DNA of 64,000 nt. It comes from Fundicoccus culcitae (lineage in GTDB: Bacteria; Bacillota; Bacilli; Lactobacillales; Aerococcaceae). Both the position numbers and the translations under genes were made by a program. Shown piece after piece: positions 58,989 to 64,000 of the stretch. The first letter of the stretch is position 1. Each line of letters opens with the position of its first letter. Below the pieces are notes generated by a model. That model was not told the origin of the DNA and made no database searches. It worked only from the letters and a program-made list of their open reading frames with translations. The DNA lies in assembly GCF_024661895.1 (NCBI RefSeq), contig NZ_CP102453.1:372001-436000 (forward strand). The letters run 5' to 3'.

Positions 58989-60416
58989 ATGAATATAAAT
59001 GAAACGATAACTATTCGTCCGAACGCCCGCCAATATCAGTGGCAACAAGTTGAATTTTTTGGCTTTATTCATTTTGGTATTAACACCATGAATGATGTCG
59101 AGTGGGGTGATGGTTCTGAATCGCCAAGTGTGTTTAATCCCTCTAAGCTTGATTGTCACCAATGGGTAAAAACGTTTAAAGATGCAGGTATGAAAGGTGC
59201 CATTTTAACCTGTAAACACCATGATGGTTTTTGTTTATGGCCTAGCCAATTTACCCAACATTCCGTCGCATCATCACCGTGGAAAAATGGAGTGGGAGAT
59301 GTCGTTGCTGAATTTAGTCAAGCTTGCCATGATCTGGATATGAAGTTTGGGGTCTATTTATCCCCTTGGGATCGAGCGGAGTCAACTTATGGTCAAGGTA
59401 AAGCTTATGATGACTATTTTGTGCATCAAATAGAAGAGTTACTTACGAATTATGGGGATGTATTTGAAGTTTGGTTTGATGGGGCGAATGGTGAAGGACC
59501 CAACGGTAAAGTCCAAGTGTATGATTGGCAAAGATACTATGATACCATCCATCGTTTACAACCTAAGGCTGTGATTGCCATTAGTGGTCCTGATGTCCGT
59601 TGGGTAGGAAATGAAGCCGGTAAAACTCGAGACAACGAGTGGAGTGTTGTTCCCATTCAATATAGTAATCCTAATTATACAGCAGACCATTCACAACAAG
59701 TGGATGATGGGACATTCCCACTACATTTTGATGCAACCGATCAAGATTTAGCTAGTAGTGAACGCTTGGCTAATTATACAGGCGAATTAATCTGGTATCC
59801 CGCTGAAGTAGACACGTCTATTCGCCCAGGTTGGTTTTATCATGAAAATCAAGATGAGCAAGTGCGTTCTGCAGAAGAACTCTTTGATATTTATAAAGGC
59901 GCCGTTGGGGGTAATTGCGCTTTAATTTTAAATGTACCGCCAAACAAAGAGGGGCTATTTGCAGCTCAAGATATTCAAAATCTGCAGGCTTTAGGTAAGA
60001 AAATTAAGCAATTAAAACACTTGCGTCCAAAAGGTGATTTTAAATATTATGTTTCTTCCAATCAATTAGGATTAAACAAAGATACGATGCAAACGCAGCG
60101 TTTAACTGATAGTTATTGGCAGAGTGCTGTTGCAGATGAAACACCTTCAATTACCTTGAGATTTGAAGAGCAACAAGCAATAAATACGCTTATTTTACAA
60201 GAACATATTCTTGCGAGTCAACGCGTGGAACGTTTTACGATTTATTACCGAAAAAATAATCAAAAACAACAGCTTTTAAGTAGTGGGACGATTGGGTATC
60301 AAAAAATAGTTGAATTCGATACGCTTTATACAGATGAAATCTGGATTGAATTTAATGAATTTAGAGGTGACACTGTGTGTATAAACACAGGGATTGCAGG
60401 ATACCTAGAGCGTTAG
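58989..60416 (+). CDS. GH29 alpha-L-fucosidase, cytoplasmic
   Basis: 475 residues. WQQVEFFGFIHFGINTMNDVEWGDG and LTCKHHDGFCLWPSQFT are GH29 hallmarks; the nucleophile is Asp 164 in EVWFDGANGEG. A C-terminal beta-sandwich domain begins about residue 355. The architecture suggests the GH29-B type acting on alpha-1,3/1,4-fucose of Lewis-type glycans, unproven. No signal peptide, so substrates must be imported. It starts four bases after the GH20 stop. Confidence 0.9.
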   Translation: MNINETITIRPNARQYQWQQVEFFGFIHFGINTMNDVEWGDGSESPSVFNPSKLDCHQWVKTFKDAGMKGAILTCKHHDGFCLWPSQFTQHSVASSPWKNGVGDVVAEFSQACHDLDMKFGVYLSPWDRAESTYGQGKAYDDYFVHQIEELLTNYGDVFEVWFDGANGEGPNGKVQVYDWQRYYDTIHRLQPKAVIAISGPDVRWVGNEAGKTRDNEWSVVPIQYSNPNYTADHSQQVDDGTFPLHFDATDQDLASSERLANYTGELIWYPAEVDTSIRPGWFYHENQDEQVRSAEELFDIYKGAVGGNCALILNVPPNKEGLFAAQDIQNLQALGKKIKQLKHLRPKGDFKYYVSSNQLGLNKDTMQTQRLTDSYWQSAVADETPSITLRFEEQQAINTLILQEHILASQRVERFTIYYRKNNQKQQLLSSGTIGYQKIVEFDTLYTDEIWIEFNEFRGDTVCINTGIAGYLER

Positions 60417-60418
60417 TC

Positions 60419-60561
60419 ATGTTAATAGAGAATGACTTTGAATCAGTAGAATATTTAGGTTATGGCTAGGAAGTGCCGCATGTGGTCCTGAACTAGCGGA
60501 AGAATTCCGTCTTAATCAAGACAACTTTACACTCACATTTAGTTTAAACTTCTTCAAATAA
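60419..60561 (+). pseudogene. Remnant of a GH2 beta-galactosidase C-terminus
   Basis: Two short pieces of a LacZ-type protein survive. 60419-60466 reads LIENDFESVEYLGYG, the segment before the GPxExYxDR motif. After a frame change and a missing stretch, 60466-60558 reads LGSAACGPELAEEFRL and on to a terminal stop at 60559-60561, the C-terminal (S/A)CGPEL block of GH2 beta-galactosidases. The first piece ends at TAG 60467-60469 in its own frame. The gene was evidently the operon's last member and has been reduced by deletion. Confidence 0.75.
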
Positions 60562-60574
60562 ATTCCCCTGCATA

Positions 60575-60616
60575 AAAACAACTCAGCGTAGCTAACAGTC
60601 TACGTTGAGTTGTTTT
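60575..60616 (+). terminator. Terminator of the galactose/glycan operon
   Basis: AAAACAACTCA..CGTAG pairs with CTACG..TGAGTTGTTTT (about 60575-60591 with 60600-60616) with one G-T pair. The remaining gap to adhE (60617-60814) holds only its regulatory region. Confidence 0.85.
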
Positions 60617-60754
60617 ATTACATTGTTAAATATATCACAATGCGAACTGTTTTAATAATGTCGATGAAAATATTCAAAAAGTTATTTTCTAATAAAACCG
60701 ACAATATAAGCGTTTGCATAAAATATTTTTATCTTTTTTAACAAAAAAGACTTT

Positions 60755-60780
60755 ACAAACGTTTGTGAATGTTTTAACAT
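60755..60780. promoter_or_regulatory. adhE control region: palindrome and Rex-like site
   Basis: ACAAACGTTTGT (60755-60766) is a perfect 12-base palindrome overlapping TTGTGAATGTTTTAACAT (60763-60780). The latter matches the Rex consensus fully in its first half and 5 of 7 in the second. The palindrome only weakly resembles a catabolite-response element. Redox control of adhE by Rex is well established in Firmicutes; its use here is inference. Confidence 0.5.
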
Positions 60781-60814
60781 GATGGTGTAAAGAAAACAAA
60801 GGAGAATGATTTGC

Positions 60815-63448
60815 ATGACAATAAGTGAGAAAATGAGAGAAGAAATTCCTGTCTTAAGTGTCGAAGAATCGATTGATGAACTAGTACAAAAAGCATTAGT
60901 TGCTTTAGAAGCATACAGCGATTACGATCAAGCCAAAATTGACCATATCGTAGCAAAAGCATCCATTGCCGCCTTAGATCAACATGGTGTTTTAGCTCAA
61001 CATGCAGTTGAAGAAACTCAAAGAGGTGTTTTTGAGGATAAAGCAACAAAGAATATATTTGCTTGTGAACATGTGACCAATTATATTAAAAAACAAAAAA
61101 CAGTTGGCATCATTAACGAAGATGATGAAAATGGTTTAATTGAAATAGCTGAACCAGTTGGCGTAGTCTGTGCCATCACCCCCACAACCAATCCTACTTC
61201 AACAGCTATTTTTAAATCATTGATTGCCTTAAAAACACGTAATCCCATTGTATTTGCTTTTCATCCATCTGCTCAAGAATCCTCAGCTCATGCCGCCCAA
61301 GTCGTTAGAGATGCCGCTATTGCTGCTGGTGCTCCTAAAAATTGTATCCAATGGATTGAAGTTCCTTCTATGGACGCTACCAATGCATTAATGAACCATC
61401 CCGATGTGGCTACTATATTAGCAACAGGTGGGAATGCCATGGTAAAATCCGCTTATTCATGTGGAAAACCAGCTTTAGGTGTTGGGGCTGGGAATGTACC
61501 CGCTTATGTCGAGAAATCAGCCAATATTAAACAAGCGGCCAGTGATATTGTCCTAAGTAAAGCTTTTGATAACGGAATGGTCTGTGCTTCAGAACAAGCT
61601 ATTATCGCTGACAAAGAAATTTATGAGGAGTTAAAAGAGGAAATTCTATCTTATCATGCCTATATCGTATCCGATAAAGAAAAAGCTCTCCTTGAACAAT
61701 TTTGCTTTAATACAACAGCATTTAGCGAAACGGTTGATGATGCTAAATTAAATGCTTCCATCGTCGGTCGATCAGCGCATTGGATTGCTGAACAAGCCGG
61801 TTTTAAGGTGCCAGAGAAAACCAGCGTCTTAATTGCTGAAGTAACAGAAATTGGACCTAATGAACCACTCACACGCGAAAAATTGTCACCTGTTTTAGCG
61901 ATGGCCAAAGCCGAGTCAACGGAAGACGGCATCCAAAAAGCCGTTCAAATGGTCAATTTTAATGGCTTAGGGCATTCGGCAGCCATTCATACCAGTGATG
62001 AAGATTTAGTTAAACGATATGCAAAAGCGGTTAAAGCCATTCGTGTTATTTGGAATTCTCCTTCAACCTTTGGAGGCATTGGTGATGTATATAATGCCTT
62101 TATTCCTTCCTTAACACTAGGATGTGGATCATACGGGGGTAATTCCGTTGGAGACAACGTTAGTGCGTTTAATCTATTAAATATTAAAAAAGTAGGGAGA
62201 CGTCGGAATAACATGCAATGGTTTAAAATTCCACCAAAAATTTATTTTGAACGCAACTCAATTAAGTATTTAAAATCCATGCCACGTGTGAATCGTGCCA
62301 TGATAGTCACGGACAAATCCATGATTCAACTCGGTTTTGTGAGTCGGGTCATTCGTCAACTGGAAGCTCGTAGTAACGAAGTTGTTTATCAAATCTTTGA
62401 TGATGTAGAATCTGACCCAGATATAACAACCGTTCGTAAAGGCGCCGAAGATATGAAACAATTCCAACCAGATACAATTATTGCTCTTGGTGGGGGTTCA
62501 GTTATGGATGCCGCGAAAGTTATGTGGTTGTTTTATGAAAGACCGGAAGTTGACTTTAAAGACCTGGTCCAAAAATTCTTGGATATTCGTAAACGTGCGG
62601 TACGTTTTCCAGAGTTAGGTGAAAAAGCCAAATATGTCGGTATCCCAACCACTTCAGGAACTGGAGCAGAGGTCACACCTTTTGCAGTAATCTCTGATCG
62701 GTCAAAAAATATGAAATATCCTTTAGCCGATTACTCATTACTCCCAAGCGTCGCTATAATTGACCCAACCTTAGTTGAAACGGTACCTGCCTCAGTAGCA
62801 GCTGACACGGGTATGGACGTCTTAACTCACGCCTTAGAAGCCTATGTTTCCGTTATGGCCAGTGATTTTACTGACGGTCTTGCTTTACAAGCCATTCAAA
62901 TGGTTTTTGAAAACCTTGAGGACTCTGTTTTACGCAACGATACACAAGCCCGTGAAAAGATGCATAATGCCTCTACATTAGCAGGTATGGCCTTTGGTAA
63001 TGCCTTTCTTGGGATATGTCACTCCATCGCACATAAATTAGGTGGCTATTATCATACGATTCATGGTCGGACGAATGCGATTTTACTGCCATTAGTCATC
63101 GAATATAATGGTCAAAAACCAGCCAAACAAGCCAACTGGCCTAAATATAATTATTACCAAGCAGATGTTAAATATCAAAATGTAGCTAAACAACTTGGTT
63201 TACCAGCTGAAACACCAGAAGAAGGGGTTAAATCATTAGCCGATGCTGTTTATGATTTAGGATGCCGTGTAAGAATCGAAATGAATCTGAAAGCTCAAGG
63301 TATTGACCAAGAAGACCTTGAAAGTAAGGCAACTGAAATAGCTTACTTAGCTTATGAAGATCAATGTACACCTGTGAATCCAAGACTAGCCTTAGTCAGT
63401 GATATGGCTGATATTATTAAGAAAGCCTACCACGGCTACAAAGCATAA
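60815..63448 (+). CDS. adhE: Bifunctional acetaldehyde-CoA/alcohol dehydrogenase
   Basis: 877 residues. N-terminal aldehyde dehydrogenase half with catalytic Cys 257 (GMVCASEQ) and ITPTTNPTSTAIFK; C-terminal iron-type alcohol dehydrogenase half with GGGSVMDAAKVMW, DVLTHALEAYVS and GICHSIAHKLGGYYHTIHG supplying iron ligands. It reduces acetyl-CoA to ethanol, regenerating NAD during fermentation, complementing pflB. Start 60815 is ten bases after GGAG; the ATG at 60806 is too close to it. Confidence 0.96.
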   Translation: MTISEKMREEIPVLSVEESIDELVQKALVALEAYSDYDQAKIDHIVAKASIAALDQHGVLAQHAVEETQRGVFEDKATKNIFACEHVTNYIKKQKTVGIINEDDENGLIEIAEPVGVVCAITPTTNPTSTAIFKSLIALKTRNPIVFAFHPSAQESSAHAAQVVRDAAIAAGAPKNCIQWIEVPSMDATNALMNHPDVATILATGGNAMVKSAYSCGKPALGVGAGNVPAYVEKSANIKQAASDIVLSKAFDNGMVCASEQAIIADKEIYEELKEEILSYHAYIVSDKEKALLEQFCFNTTAFSETVDDAKLNASIVGRSAHWIAEQAGFKVPEKTSVLIAEVTEIGPNEPLTREKLSPVLAMAKAESTEDGIQKAVQMVNFNGLGHSAAIHTSDEDLVKRYAKAVKAIRVIWNSPSTFGGIGDVYNAFIPSLTLGCGSYGGNSVGDNVSAFNLLNIKKVGRRRNNMQWFKIPPKIYFERNSIKYLKSMPRVNRAMIVTDKSMIQLGFVSRVIRQLEARSNEVVYQIFDDVESDPDITTVRKGAEDMKQFQPDTIIALGGGSVMDAAKVMWLFYERPEVDFKDLVQKFLDIRKRAVRFPELGEKAKYVGIPTTSGTGAEVTPFAVISDRSKNMKYPLADYSLLPSVAIIDPTLVETVPASVAADTGMDVLTHALEAYVSVMASDFTDGLALQAIQMVFENLEDSVLRNDTQAREKMHNASTLAGMAFGNAFLGICHSIAHKLGGYYHTIHGRTNAILLPLVIEYNGQKPAKQANWPKYNYYQADVKYQNVAKQLGLPAETPEEGVKSLADAVYDLGCRVRIEMNLKAQGIDQEDLESKATEIAYLAYEDQCTPVNPRLALVSDMADIIKKAYHGYKA

Positions 63449-63504
63449 AACATTTTATAATAAATGTTACATATGTGAAAAATCGATTAAATAAGTGGTC
63501 ACCC

Positions 63505-63534
63505 TTGTATCTTTTTTCTAAAATTGGTTATAAT
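63505..63534 (+). promoter_or_regulatory. Promoter of the metallophosphoesterase gene
   Basis: TTGTAT (63505-63510) and TATAAT (63529-63534) are 18 bases apart. GGTCACC (63497-63503) and GGTGACC (63562-63568, at the ribosome site) form an inverted repeat flanking it. Confidence 0.6.
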
Positions 63535-63574
63535 TAACTTTCAGAATATAGATAGAGAAGAGGTGACCCTTTAC

Positions 63575-64000
63575 ATGAAAAAATTCCTTGTTAGCCTCGT
63601 TAGCATCCTGGCAATTACCGGCCTAGCTACCGTTGCACTCAACAAAAAATTAAAGCATGTTACTTACCAATTCCAAGATCAAAACATCAAAACCCCAGTG
63701 CATATCGCTGTATTAACGGATTTGCATAATAATTTATACGGCCCTGAACAAGTCGAACTTATTGAAGAAATTAAAGCAACTAATCCGGACCTAATCCTGT
63801 TAGTCGGTGATATTTTTGAAGTAAATAATGGAACAGATAATGCTAAATATCTATTGGAATGGGTTGGAGCCAATTATCCTGCGTATTTTGTAACGGGTAA
63901 TCATGAATACTATACAAAAGAAATCTTGCCTTTAAAGGAATTAGTAGAAAGCTATCATATTAAGGTACTAGATGGTGATGTTGCGGTTTTAAAAGTAGGG
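63575..64000 (+). CDS. Metallophosphoesterase (YaeI/YkuE-like), N-terminal part, cut by window end
   Basis: 142 residues are present. An N-terminal hydrophobic segment (about 3-23) anchors or exports it. Calcineurin-like metal motifs follow: IAVLTDLHNN, LLVGDIFE and VTGNHEYY, matching D-x-H, G-D and G-N-H-E. Members hydrolyse phosphomono- or diesters, some on UDP-sugar lipids; substrate unknown. GAAGAGGTG precedes ATG. Confidence 0.85.
   Translation, partial: MKKFLVSLVSILAITGLATVALNKKLKHVTYQFQDQNIKTPVHIAVLTDLHNNLYGPEQVELIEEIKATNPDLILLVGDIFEVNNGTDNAKYLLEWVGANYPAYFVTGNHEYYTKEILPLKELVESYHIKVLDGDVAVLKVG

Overview
The window is AT-rich Gram-positive DNA with strong Shine-Dalgarno sequences, many TTG/GTG starts and intrinsic terminators. 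Core gene order (ypmS, yozE, deoD, ctpA, lepB, rbgA, rnhB, dprA, topA, xerC, hslVU; parE-parC) and fermentative genes (pflBA, adhE) point to a facultative anaerobe of the Lactobacillales. The combination would fit the Aerococcaceae, but that family placement is inference, not something I could test. No rRNA, tRNA, CRISPR array, insertion sequence or prophage was seen.

Layout. 1-1171: the 3' end of a PfkB-type sugar kinase, then an almost gene-free kilobase holding 17 perfect 31-bp tandem palindromic units plus a degenerate one, followed by three 41-bp repeats. 1172-5153: a MarR-controlled heterodimeric ABC exporter (minus strand) with a clear operator. 5271-10274: an AraC regulator and four sugar-oxidoreductase/isomerase genes. 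10447-14073: a small secreted protein with a dedicated-looking ABC-2 export system of unknown purpose. 14122-17206: a MacB-like fused ABC protein and a hemolysin III-family membrane protein. 17362-29840: housekeeping genes for secretion, ribosome assembly, DNA topology, recombination and HslUV proteolysis. 29926-35356: plsY and topoisomerase IV. 35591-38676: pyruvate formate-lyase and its activase. 38985-43102: SatD/DUF3307 pair, pyrophosphatase, RqcH. 43237-46210: a probable tryptophan ABC transporter behind a Trp-codon leader peptide and a terminator/antiterminator. 46400-52112: redoxins, an AraC regulator, a CapA-like lipoprotein, an LPXTG surface protein and a lipoprotein. 52200-60561: a host-glycan/galactose operon (galM, galK, galT, GH20, GH29) with a divergent regulator and a decayed beta-galactosidase remnant. 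60815-63448: adhE. 63575-64000: start of a metallophosphoesterase.

Functional picture. The cell appears to ferment sugars by mixed-acid routes (pflB with pflA gives acetyl-CoA and formate; adhE reoxidises NADH to ethanol), to use galactose and fucosylated or N-acetylhexosamine-containing glycans after uptake, and to scavenge tryptophan. The most interesting items are the 31-bp palindrome array, the Trp leader-peptide attenuator (classical ribosome-mediated attenuation, where Gram-positive bacteria more often use T-boxes or TRAP), the secreted-protein/ABC-2 cassette, the beta-galactosidase relic, and an AraC gene whose conserved N-terminus lies upstream of its first ATG.
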